The position numbers and the translations under genes are program-made. A DNA stretch of 64,000 nt from Coix lacryma-jobi var. lacryma-jobi (taxonomy: Eukaryota > Streptophyta > Magnoliopsida > Poales > Poaceae), in NCBI GenBank assembly GCA_009763385.1, contig CM019824.1:109386660-109450659 (forward strand), written 5' to 3'. Each line of letters starts with the position of its first letter. Within the stretch, counting starts at the first letter, position 1. This document shows, piece by piece, positions 11,377 through 21,254 of the stretch. The notes below the pieces were generated by a model that was not told the DNA's origin, ran no database searches, and saw nothing but the letters and a program-made list of their open reading frames with translations.

Positions 11377-11802
11377 GCCCAGGGCAGGGTCGTCAAGAAG
11401 CTTTCCTCCTTCTTTTGCCGGACTAAGACTACTGGTGGCACACTATCTTAAAAAGGAGGAATGACTTGTGTTGAGTTGGTTTATCAAACAATGTTTTATT
11501 TGGACCACGTTTGTTGTGGTCGTGTTTTAAACTTATTCGAGCTTCCGCACTTTTAAAATCAATCTTGTAATAACTCTGTTTTAAATTCCGCACTCTGATG
11601 TTTTAAATTCGATTTCGTTTCACTGTGATGTCTCTTTACGGATGTAACCTTTGAACGATGCGATCCTGTATGTTCTGGTGTAAGAAATCCTTCGAGATTT
11701 CCGGACTACCGGGGTTATATGGGTTCAAGTATGGGTCGAAGTCAGACGGATTTGACTAAGATAATACTTGAGCTCTTATAATCAGGACGGTTCCGCCACA
11801 GC

Positions 11803-11814
11803 TGGTATCGGAGC
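11803..11814 (+). promoter_or_regulatory. E1 primer-binding site (tRNA-iMet type)
   Basis: TGGTATCGGAGC starts two bases after the 5' LTR and matches the initiator-tRNA-Met complement at 11 of 12 positions. It would prime minus-strand DNA synthesis. Confidence 0.85.
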
Positions 11815-12529
11815 ATTGTTCAAGTGATTACCTTCGTAAAGAGCTATTTTCGAACTAAAATGGGTATTTCAAAACTATTTTCAAAACTATTTTCAATTAC
11901 TAAATGTGCCCAGTCTCGTCCTTAAGCCCTATACTAGGATTCAGGTGGCTTAACTGCTAACAGGGTTCAGGGTTTTGCTCATGCTGGATCTTTATTTGCT
12001 GGTCCATTCTCGGGAAAAGAGAATGCGTCGATTGCGAAAACATGCATAAAATGATTTTGTGAGATATGAGAGCATGGCCGTCCAACCGTCGGTCTAGGTG
12101 AGAGTTCTTATACCAAGTATGTGCGAGCTCCACGCAGACACATATGAGGGTATCAATGATTTTAAGGGTGATTTCTATTGGTGCATGGTGTTTAGTATTG
12201 GCTTCTATGTATTTTGCGCATGTTGGCCAATACTCAGTTGTTTTATCATTGGGAATTTGTTGGGCTGAAATGAATCTTCTGCAGGTACACTAACTATGCG
12301 AACGAGTAGAACGTGTAGATAACGCATGAGAGATCGTTCTTGCCACCGACTAGAACGTTAGGACTTACGAGTCATTAATAGTGAGTGAGAACGTAAGTAC
12401 GATCATGCATCATGTTTAAATTCTTGCATTTACATTACCTCCCCTTAATTAAAAGTTGTCTCTTTTCTATAAAATTTGCCAACTTAATATCTGTCTCACG
12501 AGAGTTCGAAACCCTTTTTGCTTCTACAG
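11815..12529 (+). other. E1 leader between primer site and ORF0
   Basis: No supported gene. It shares blocks with the leader of the minus-strand relative (3574-4012). It ends in a pyrimidine-rich, acceptor-like ACCCTTTTTGCTTCTACAG immediately before the ORF0 ATG, so ORF0 may be translated from a spliced RNA. Confidence 0.6.
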
Positions 12530-13522
12530 ATGGCCCGAACCAAGTTGACTGCTCGCAAGGCCACCGGAGGCAGAGGAGTTCCGCGTCATCGCTTGGCCAC
12601 CAAGCTGACCCGGAGGACGTTCCTGACCTACTTTGGGTTGCCGACGATCCTTTGGAGGATTTTGCAGGCCGTGGGTTATGAGGAAGGACAGGAGCCCAAA
12701 TACTCCTGGCAGAAGGAGATCTACGGGCAGGATTCCCTGGTTATGGTAGAGATCAAGGTCAAAGCCTTGCCTGCCAAGCCGCACTGGACAGGATGGACAG
12801 AGATCACCAGAGGCACATGTGCCAAGGATGGAGCCAACAGGGCAGCATACCTAGTGCTGAAGGATATCATCGCTCGCTTCCCCGCCGACCTGGCAAGTGC
12901 GATGGCAGGAGTGTTTCCCCGTGGATCACTTTTCCCATTGCGCTGGAAGCAGACTTCAGAGTCAGTCTTGACAGGGAGCCCAGAGGAGAGGTTCTACTGT
13001 GAGACGCCTGCGATGAGCACCACCGGAGCTTTGTTGGGGGTATGTGAGAGTTTGGAGCACACTCTCGAGAGCGTGTCCTTCACCCTCACCGCCACCTACC
13101 AGAGCAAGAGGAAGCTTCAGGAGGACTTCGACGCTGAGGTTGCTCGTCTTCAGGAGAGGATTCAGCAGCTCACTCTAGAGCGTGACGACGCCCGCACCAC
13201 TGCCGCAGCTCAGTCTACCGCCAGGACAGTCGCCGAGCAGATGTACCTGACCGCATCTCTGCAGAGAGATGAGGCCCGTGCCGCACTTGACCACCTTAGA
13301 GAGGGAGCCCATCTCCTGGTTCAGCAGATCAACGCACAGCAGGTCTACATCGAGCAGCTCCATGAGGCCGTCCATGAGTTCCATCATGCAGCACAGGAGG
13401 CAGCAGCACCAGCAGCTCCCGCAGCAGAGGCCCCAGATCCCCAGGACGGAGAGGTTCTTGGTCCCGACGCCCCACCAGAGGAGGATCATGCTGACGAGCC
13501 GATGATCGACGTCGACGCATAG
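12530..13522 (+). CDS. E1 ORF0: protein with histone H3 tail-like N-terminus
   Basis: Intact 330-residue frame between the primer site and gag. The ATG at 12530 is chosen because the H3-like sequence begins exactly there and an acceptor-like CTTCTACAG ends just before it. Residues 1-25 match the H3 tail at about 18 of 24 aligned positions with one inserted residue: MARTKLTARKATGG, then PR and LATK. K4, R8 and K9 of H3 are kept. S10 is Ala, K14 is Arg, and the R-K of the K27 site is R-R. Residues 26-115 look globular, with KDGANRAAYLVLKDI near the end. Residues 190-285 are a likely coiled coil, and 286-330 are Pro/Ala-rich and acidic. There is no globular H3 fold. Whether it acts as a histone mimic is inference; no function is known to me. 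Confidence 0.85.
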   Translation: MARTKLTARKATGGRGVPRHRLATKLTRRTFLTYFGLPTILWRILQAVGYEEGQEPKYSWQKEIYGQDSLVMVEIKVKALPAKPHWTGWTEITRGTCAKDGANRAAYLVLKDIIARFPADLASAMAGVFPRGSLFPLRWKQTSESVLTGSPEERFYCETPAMSTTGALLGVCESLEHTLESVSFTLTATYQSKRKLQEDFDAEVARLQERIQQLTLERDDARTTAAAQSTARTVAEQMYLTASLQRDEARAALDHLREGAHLLVQQINAQQVYIEQLHEAVHEFHHAAQEAAAPAAPAAEAPDPQDGEVLGPDAPPEEDHADEPMIDVDA

Positions 13523-13874
13523 GACGCTGCATCCGCCGCTGGAGACGTCTGAGCGCTAGTTTAGCTAGGAGACGTTTTTCTTTTGTATAGCTTGAGCTTG
13601 CTCGCTAAGTGATGTAATGATTCAAACATGTGATGGTTTTATGTTTAACTTATGATGGCATGTAATGGCTTTTGGACAAAGTCCGGACTTCGATCCGGCA
13701 CCTCTTTTATGGAAATCCGTCGTTTGCATGTCTAATTCTAAGCGATTATTCTGTGATGTTGTATGGAAATGAGTAATTATACTTGGACGTGTGCTAAATT
13801 TCCGAATTTATGTACAGCACAGTATTTATTCATGATCGGTGTAACATCACCTAATGATTGCTTATTAATGGGAT
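13523..13874 (+). other. E1 spacer between ORF0 and gag
   Basis: A 352-bp AT-rich spacer without a supported frame. It ends with TTGCTTATTAATGGGATATGCAG directly before the second gag ATG (13881), which resembles a branch point plus 3' splice site. Confidence 0.5.
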
Positions 13875-16800
13875 ATGCAGATGCCGGCACACACCCGCAG
13901 CCAGCGTGGACAGGGAGCAGGACAGGAGGAGAATCTGCCACCTCCCCCGCCGCCGCCAATGACGCCGGAAGCGTTCTTTGGCCAGTTTCTGGGAAGCCAA
14001 AGGAACATGGAAGAGATGCAGAGGCATATGGAAGCCACCCTCCGTAATATTGCCAACAACACCGCGCAGCAGCATCATCAGCGCCAAGGCCCGGAGCCTA
14101 ACCAGTACAGCTCCTACCGTGATTTCTTGGACACTCGCCCTCCCGTGTTCAAGGAAGCCACCGAGCCGCTCGAAGCTGATGAATGGCTCAACTCTATCAC
14201 ACAGAAGTTCCGTCTGCTTCGTCTGACGGAAGAGCTTAAAGCGGAGTATGCCGCTCACATGTTGGAAGGACCCGCAGGTTTGTGGTGGACCCAGTACCGT
14301 GCATCTCTGCCAGCTAATGCACGTGTTACTTGGGATCAATTCTCTACTGCTATGCGCAACCACTACATCCCTAGTGGTCTGATGGAAATGAAGATTGCCG
14401 AGTTCATGAGGTTGTCCCAGGGGACCAGGTCCGTATCAGAGTACCTCCACAGCTTCAACAATCTGGCTCGCTATGCCCCAGATTTTGTAAATACTGAGGC
14501 CAAGAAGATTGCCAGTTTCAAGCGTGGCATGAATGCCACAATGCTATCCAAGATGGGTAACAGTCACCGCACCACCTTTAGTGACTTCGTCAGTGACTGT
14601 CTCAACCAAGAGGCCAATGACAGCCGGCTAGCAATAGAGACACGCCGTCGTGCGAACGAAGGAGGTTCGTCCCAGCAGAGGACCACTTTCGGAGCACGCG
14701 CCCCGTACCGCCCGCCTGTCACTGGAGCAAGGTACCGTCCCCCACAGAGAAAGATCACCACCAACCGTCCCCGTCCTAGTTTTCAGAAGCCCTACACCGC
14801 CCCCATGATGCAAAACAAGAGCAAAGCAGGAAATGCAGCAGGTCCCAGGACTCCGTACGTAATTGGCCCATGCTACAACTGTGGTCAAACCGGACACCTG
14901 TCACGTCAGTGCCCTCGACCGAAGAAGCAGTACACTCAGCCCCAGCCTCGTACCGGTCATGTGCACCACACCACTGTGGAAGAAGTGCCAGAAGGAGAGC
15001 CTGTCACCGCTGGTACGTTTCTTGTTAATCAATGCCCCGCAGTTGTGTTGTTTGATTCTGGAGCATCACATTCTTTCATAAGTGAGAATTTTGTTTTGAG
15101 AAGTAATCTTGAGTTGATAGAGTTAGACCGGGGATATCAGATAAGTTCCGCCGGAGCCGTTCTCTCCGCGCGAAAAATGGCTAAAGGAGTAGAAATGACC
15201 TTTGGGGATAAAAAGGCCATAGTGGACCCCATAGTCATTCCTGGTCTAGGTCTGGATGTAATCTTGGGTATGGGTTGGATGAAACTATGGAAGGTTAACC
15301 TAGACACCGCAGAAAGAGTAGTGTCCATGGTTAGTCCCAGGAATGGATCTTCTTTCAGGTTCAAGTTACCCCGAAACCCCCATGAGATTGGAGTGTTGTT
15401 CAATATCACGACAAAACAGATAGCTGAGATTCCAGTAGTATGTGAGTTTCCGGATGTCTTTCCTGATGAGTTGCCTGGTTTACCACCTAATAGAGATGTG
15501 GAGTTTGCCATAGAGTTAATTCCGGGAACAGCACCTATATCCCGAAGACCGTATAGAATGCACGCTAAAGAGCTAGCAGAACTTAAGGTCCAAATACAAG
15601 AACTTTTGGATAAGGGTTTGATCCGTCCTAGTTCGTCGCCTTGGGGATGTCCCGCTATCTTTGTGAAGAAGAAAGATAAGACTCTGAGAATGTGTGTGGA
15701 TTATAGGCCGCTCAATGCCGTAACTATAAAGAATAAGTACCCCTTACCCCGAATTGATGTCTTGTTTGATCAGTTGTCTAAAGCAAAAGTATTCTCCAAG
15801 ATTGACCTGAGATCAGGGTATCACCAAATCAAGATCAGACGGGAGGACATATCAAAAACCGCTTTCTCCACTAGATATGGACTGTATGAGTATCTTGTTA
15901 TGTCTTTTGGGTTGACTAATGCACCGGCACATTTTATGTACCTAATGAATTCAGTTTTCATGCCAGAGTTGGACAAGTTTGTCGTAGTGTTCATCGATGA
16001 TATTTTGGTATACTCTGAGAATGAGAAGGATCATGCTGAGCATCTACAAGTTGTTCTGACCCGACTTAGAGAGCATAAGTTGTATGCTAAGTTCAGTAAG
16101 TGTGAGTTTTGGTTGAAGAAGGTACTTTTCCTTGGTCATATCCTTTCGGAGGAAGGAATCTCCGTAGACCCTTCTAAAGTACAGGAAGTTATGGATTGGC
16201 AAGCACCTACCACCGTACACGAGGTTCGCAGCTTCTTAGGTTTGGCAGGATATTACCGTCGGTTTATTCCGGATTTTTCAAGAATAGCCAAGCCTATGAC
16301 TCGTTTGACACAGAAGAACAAGAAGTTCGAATGGACTCCAGAGTGTGAAACAGCTTTTTGCACTCTGCGAACGTTGTTAACATCCGCACCAGTTTTGGCT
16401 CAGCCAAACTTGGAGGAACCTTTTGATGTGTTTTGTGATGCCTCCAAGATTGGACTCGGATGTGTACTCATGCAAAATGGGAGAGTTATCGCCTATGCTT
16501 CTCGCCAGTTGCGACCACATGAGGAGAATTATCCCACTCACGATTTGGAATTAGCAGCCGTCGTGCATGCACTCAAGATTTGGAGACATTACCTTATGGG
16601 AAATCTATGTCATGTGTACACAGATCATAAAAGTTTGAAATATATCTTCACCCAGCCAGAGTTGAATATGAGGCAGAGAAGATGGTTAGAGCTAATTAAG
16701 GATTATAACCTGGAAGTGCATTACCACCCTGGAAAAGCGAACGTTGTAGCTGATGCCTTGAGCCGCAAGACTCATTGCAACACGTTACAACCATTGTTAG

Positions 16801-18305
16801 AAGATGGATTCAATCTGATGCACCCTATCATGCTGAACAATATCACTCTTCAGTGCACCTTGGAAAGTGACATTATAGAGGGACAGAAAAATGATGCAGA
16901 GATTTGTCAGATTAAGAAGAGGTTAGAAACCAGTAGTTCGTTGAACTTCAGAACGGACGAGCAAGGAATCTTATGGTATAATAGAAGGATAGTAGTTCCT
17001 AAGGATGCAGAGCTGAAAGAAAGAATTCTGAATGAGGCTCACAATTCAAAGTTGTCTATCCACCCAGGAAGCAGTAAGATGTATCAGGATTTGAAAACCA
17101 GATTTTGGTGGTCAAAGATGAAGAAAGAAGTTGCAGCCTATGTCGCCAAATGCGATACTTGTTGCAGGATAAAGGCTATACATCTAAAGCCCGCCGGACT
17201 GTTACAACCGTTGTCAATCCCAGAATGGAAATGGGAAGAGATCAGTATGGACTTTATCACAGGACTTCCCACTACTCAGAAAGGAAATGATTCGATTTGG
17301 GTTATTGTGGATCGGTTGTCTAAAGTAGCTCATTTTATACCAGTCAAGACTACATACCGTCCCCATCAGTATGCAGATTTGTATATTCAGAATATCCTGA
17401 GGTTGCATGGAATTCCGAAGCGAATAGTTTCTGACAGAGGACCCCAGTTCATAGCCCGCTTTTGGGAACAGTTACACAAGGAATTAGGAACCAAGTTGGT
17501 AAGAAGTTCCGCCTACCACCCCCAAACCGCAGGGCAAACGGAGAGAGTAAATCAGATTCTAGAAGATATCCTGAGAGCTTGTGTCTTGTCTTCAGGAGAG
17601 TCATGGGAGAAATGGTTACCCCTTGCTGAGTTTTCGTATAATAACAGTTATCAAGAAAGTATAAAAATGGCACCTTTTGAGGTTCTATATGGACGAAGAT
17701 GCAGAACCCCAGTAAATTGGGTTGAGTCTGGAGATCGAGGATTCTATGGGTCCGATTATGTAAAAGATGCCGAGGAAATTGTGCAAACAGTACAGCAACA
17801 TATCAAGGTAGCACAGTCTCGACAAAAGAGTTATGCTGACACCCGAAGGAGACCTTTGGAATTTCAAGTTGGAGACTATGTGTATCTCAAGGTTTCACCT
17901 ATGAGAAAGGTCCAACGCTTTGGAATTAAAAAGAAGCTAGCACCTCGATATGTGGGACCTTATCAGATCATAGCAAAGAAGGGAAAAGTGGCATATGAAG
18001 TACAGTTACCCCCAGTGATGAGTGCAGTTTTCCCAGTGTTCCACGTATCACAGCTGAAGAAGTGCCTTCGAGTTCCCGAACAAGAGGAAGTTCGAGTCCC
18101 GGATGTCACGATCAGATCAGATCTGGAGTACTACGAACAACCTAAGGAGATTTTGGATACCAAGACTCGAGAGACTCGTAACCGAACAGTGAAGACTTAC
18201 AAGATTCTCTGGAGCAATCACGGACCCAACGATGCTACATGGGAAACCGAGGAGTACCTAAGCGTAAACTACCCCGCTTTTTATAAAGATTGGTACGTAA
18301 CTTAA
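13875..18305 (+). CDS. E1 Gag-Pol polyprotein with chromodomain
   Basis: An unbroken 1476-residue frame. Gag occupies about 1-350, with one CCHC knuckle at 333-346 (C333, C336, H341, C346). Protease follows with DSGA at 394. Reverse transcriptase has FIDD at 706-709 in place of YxDD, as is common in this group. RNase H begins around D855. Integrase has H1056, H1063, C1093 and C1096, and the catalytic triad D1126, D1187, E1223. The last 60 residues (about 1416-1476) form a chromodomain with ILDTKTRETRNR, W and HGPNDATWE. It would make capsid, copy RNA into DNA and integrate it, with the chromodomain probably steering integration to marked chromatin. Two ATGs (13875, 13881) are possible; the second follows a CAG acceptor-like site. 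All catalytic residues are present. Confidence 0.95.
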   Translation: MQMPAHTRSQRGQGAGQEENLPPPPPPPMTPEAFFGQFLGSQRNMEEMQRHMEATLRNIANNTAQQHHQRQGPEPNQYSSYRDFLDTRPPVFKEATEPLEADEWLNSITQKFRLLRLTEELKAEYAAHMLEGPAGLWWTQYRASLPANARVTWDQFSTAMRNHYIPSGLMEMKIAEFMRLSQGTRSVSEYLHSFNNLARYAPDFVNTEAKKIASFKRGMNATMLSKMGNSHRTTFSDFVSDCLNQEANDSRLAIETRRRANEGGSSQQRTTFGARAPYRPPVTGARYRPPQRKITTNRPRPSFQKPYTAPMMQNKSKAGNAAGPRTPYVIGPCYNCGQTGHLSRQCPRPKKQYTQPQPRTGHVHHTTVEEVPEGEPVTAGTFLVNQCPAVVLFDSGASHSFISENFVLRSNLELIELDRGYQISSAGAVLSARKMAKGVEMTFGDKKAIVDPIVIPGLGLDVILGMGWMKLWKVNLDTAERVVSMVSPRNGSSFRFKLPRNPHEIGVLFNITTKQIAEIPVVCEFPDVFPDELPGLPPNRDVEFAIELIPGTAPISRRPYRMHAKELAELKVQIQELLDKGLIRPSSSPWGCPAIFVKKKDKTLRMCVDYRPLNAVTIKNKYPLPRIDVLFDQLSKAKVFSKIDLRSGYHQIKIRREDISKTAFSTRYGLYEYLVMSFGLTNAPAHFMYLMNSVFMPELDKFVVVFIDDILVYSENEKDHAEHLQVVLTRLREHKLYAKFSKCEFWLKKVLFLGHILSEEGISVDPSKVQEVMDWQAPTTVHEVRSFLGLAGYYRRFIPDFSRIAKPMTRLTQKNKKFEWTPECETAFCTLRTLLTSAPVLAQPNLEEPFDVFCDASKIGLGCVLMQNGRVIAYASRQLRPHEENYPTHDLELAAVVHALKIWRHYLMGNLCHVYTDHKSLKYIFTQPELNMRQRRWLELIKDYNLEVHYHPGKANVVADALSRKTHCNTLQPLLEDGFNLMHPIMLNNITLQCTLESDIIEGQKNDAEICQIKKRLETSSSLNFRTDEQGILWYNRRIVVPKDAELKERILNEAHNSKLSIHPGSSKMYQDLKTRFWWSKMKKEVAAYVAKCDTCCRIKAIHLKPAGLLQPLSIPEWKWEEISMDFITGLPTTQKGNDSIWVIVDRLSKVAHFIPVKTTYRPHQYADLYIQNILRLHGIPKRIVSDRGPQFIARFWEQLHKELGTKLVRSSAYHPQTAGQTERVNQILEDILRACVLSSGESWEKWLPLAEFSYNNSYQESIKMAPFEVLYGRRCRTPVNWVESGDRGFYGSDYVKDAEEIVQTVQQHIKVAQSRQKSYADTRRRPLEFQVGDYVYLKVSPMRKVQRFGIKKKLAPRYVGPYQIIAKKGKVAYEVQLPPVMSAVFPVFHVSQLKKCLRVPEQEEVRVPDVTIRSDLEYYEQPKEILDTKTRETRNRTVKTYKILWSNHGPNDATWETEEYLSVNYPAFYKDWYVT

Positions 18306-18326
18306 ATCTCGGGACGAGATTTCTTT

Positions 18327-18340
18327 AAGGGGGGAAGGGC
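18327..18340 (+). promoter_or_regulatory. E1 polypurine tract
   Basis: AAGGGGGGAAGGG plus one C directly before the 3' LTR; expected primer site for plus-strand DNA. Confidence 0.85.
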
Positions 18341-21254
18341 TGTGACACCCTAGTGTCAAGCACTGCATTAGGCACTGCAATTAGCCACTAAGAAAGCATA
18401 AGCAATGCATTGCATCATTTCATGTGTATAAGTATGCCTTTGATCTTTTGTTGTTTATTTGAAATTGGATTTCTATTTGACTTGATGCTTGATTTTGGCT
18501 TTATTCTTGAGGAGGATTTAAAAATGGTTTTCAGAAAAAGTGTTCTATATGAAAGTTGTAGAGAAAAATATTTTGAGCAACTTTTATATTTGGGTCAAAG
18601 CCTGGTTTGGAGTTTTTCAAACTGTTTTTGAGAAGTCAAACTTTGGAATTTCTGGAAAAAGAAAAAGAATCTTTTTCTTTCCCGTCGCCAACCTTTCGGC
18701 CCATCCGGCCTTTCGGCCCACTTCCCCGCCTCGGCCCATCGCTCGCCGTCTCGCCCGCGCGCGCGCCCGCCCGCGCACCGCGCGCCGGCCACCCGACACG
18801 GCCGCGCCGTACACCGGCCGGCTTGCCGCGTGGCGCCCCTTCTCTGCGCCAAATCCACGCTGACCACTCCCTCTCCGATCTTCTCCCACCGGAGCACGCC
18901 AGCGATCTTCGCCGGCCACTCCCGCGCATCCTCGTCTGCCGAGCCGCCTGCCGCCGCCTCGCTGACCGAGCCGCCGTGGCCCCCGCCACGACCGGCCGCC
19001 CCTCCGCCCCGCCGGGCAAAAGCCCGAGCGCCTCTCCCACTCCCTCACTCACTCGCACACTCACTCTCGCTCTCACTCCCCACTCTCACCCGCGCACGAA
19101 GCGAACTGAGCACTCTCCGCTCGCTGCAACCACCGCCGCAAGGCCCCTTCCCAAATTCCAGTCACCACCTCCATCACCGGCCGATTAACCCCGGCCACTG
19201 CCCCGCCTTCGTCTCGGACACACGGTGCGCACCCCCGCGCCATCCGCCGAGCTCCACCGACGCCGAAGTCCGAAGAGCCCCGCCGCGGAAGCTTTCAGCG
19301 CCGCTCGGAGCCCGGAACCGTTCGTCCCCGACCCGAGCTCCACCGCCTCCCTTCTTCCTCCTCCAGCTTCGCCAAGCCAAGGCAAGGTGAGAACACCAAC
19401 TAGCCCTAACGCTATCGTTCCCTATCTCTCTGTTCACCTCGGCCGAGCGCCATTGCCGCCATCGCGGACCTCACACATGGCCAGCACGCACCAGCGCACC
19501 TCCGGCCAAACCATCACCCCTAGGACTCCCCTCTAGGTTCACTGAGTCTCACACGCCCGCCAGTTTAGCCGGCGACCGCCGGAAACGGCGTAGCCGCGCG
19601 ATGCCGTCGCCGCCGTGCGCTGCCGCTCGCCGCCGGCACGCTACGGCCGTGCGCTGGCCAATCCACCAGTACCGCCGGATGCGCCTCGTCGAGGCGAGTC
19701 CGCAGGGCCCAGCCTCCCCGCCGGCGACCTCACCGACGGCGAGAAATCGCCGGACCAATCCCTCCCCTGTTTCCGTCTCGTCCGAGCCCCCGAGTCCGAC
19801 CTCGGACGAGCGCGCCTGTTTTCCGATTCGCCCGAGCCCGCGAGTCAGGCCTCGGACGAGCGTGCGTGTTCCGTCTCGCCCGAGCCCGCGAGCCAGGCCT
19901 CGGACGGGCGTGTATGGTTCCGTCTCGCCCGAGCCCTCGAGCCAGGCCTCAGCCTCGAACCAGGCCTCGGACGGGCGTGTATGTTTCCGTCTCGCCCGAG
20001 CCCTCGAGCCAGGCCTCAGCCTCGAGCCAGGTCTCGGACGGGCTAATGTTTTTCCGTCTCGACCGAGCCCTCGAGCCAGGCCTCGGCCTCGAGCTCGGCC
20101 TCGAGCGAAACCTCGGGTGCGGTCTCGTTCGAGCCAGGCCTCGGCCGATTCGCTTTCCGCCGTGCGCCCGAGCCCGAATGGGTTCTGCTGACCCACGGGT
20201 CCCGCGCGTCAGCCCCTTACCGGTCCATAGACCGAGTTCTCGCAAGCCAGCCGGGAGAAATTAAATGTTTTTCTTTTCGGTTTAATTTCCCGAGATGCTT
20301 GTTATTTTTGTGTAGCCTGTTTTATAAATCCAAATGAAGTGCTTCCAGTTTTATTAGCTTTCTGATGAATAGATCTATCATGGGAAAATATGAATGTATT
20401 TTTGATAGCAGTTTATTTTACTGTTTTCGTTTATTTCAGTTTATATGCTTTTGTTTAGATAAATGATTATAAGTGTTTTCTGGTTGAGATAATTCCTGGA
20501 AAATTTTGTGTAAGTTTATTATACTGTTTGGCACCTGTGAAAAATATATGATGCACTGTTTATGTAGAAAAAGTTACGGTTATAGTTAAAAGTCTCTTTT
20601 TGCTGATTTCTTAGAATAAGTGTTAAGGTGTTTTATATGTTGAAATAAAATATGGGAAAATTTGTACCGTCTCTGTATGCCTTGTAGAATCTAAGAAAAG
20701 TATGAACTTGATCTGTTTTATGGAAAAATTTGTAGTTGCTTTACAACTGTGCTTTTCTGTATAGATCTTTAGAAATTCATGTAAGAAAATATATGATGGT
20801 TCTGGTCGTGGAACTTCCTGGATAAATATGAAATGTGAAGTAGAATCTGGGAAAAATAGGAAATAGAGCTATGCACTCTTTTACAGTAGGGTTGTAGTTC
20901 AAAGTACCTTTTTAGGCAGTTTGCTTGTCATTTTTGTATCTGCAGCTCTGTATTTTATCTTTGGCTGAAACTTGTTCAGTAGAGTCCAGCAAGTGTGGTT
21001 TACCTTCTGGAATTTTTGTGGATTTTTCTGAGCCCAGAAAAATACACTTGCAGTTCAAATCTGAGTTTCCTTTGATGTATTTTAATAAGAAAGAGTTGAA
21101 TACTCAGATTTTGTTTTATGAAATAAATGAGATATTGCCCCAATGTTAAAAGTGGTTCAACAAGTTGGCTTTGTTGGTTTGCAATAGTTATTCTTTTCAT
21201 GCCACTTCATCTTGCACCGCATTAGTTATTTATATAATTTATCACATGCAATAG

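Larger units (their letters stand above)
7236..11800 (+). repeat. E1 5' LTR
   Basis: Starts TGTGACACCC and ends TTCCGCCACA. From left to right it has an AT-rich start, a GC-rich stretch (7580-9130) with a splice-donor-like AAG|GTGAGA at 8264, the CGAGCC array, an AT-rich stretch (9140-10120), and the putative exon pair with hairpin (10128-11376). The long frames through the GC-rich part (for example 7435-8268) occur on both strands and are treated as composition artefacts. No canonical TATA box is obvious. Confidence 0.92.

Noticed and set aside
11803..11814. tRNA gene fragments at primer sites
   Set aside because: Only the 12-18 bases complementary to a tRNA 3' end are present; no cloverleaf.
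18700..18720. 17-18 bp duplication in the E1 3' LTR as a regulatory gain
   Set aside because: A single tandem duplication in one LTR is ordinary slippage; no further sign of function.
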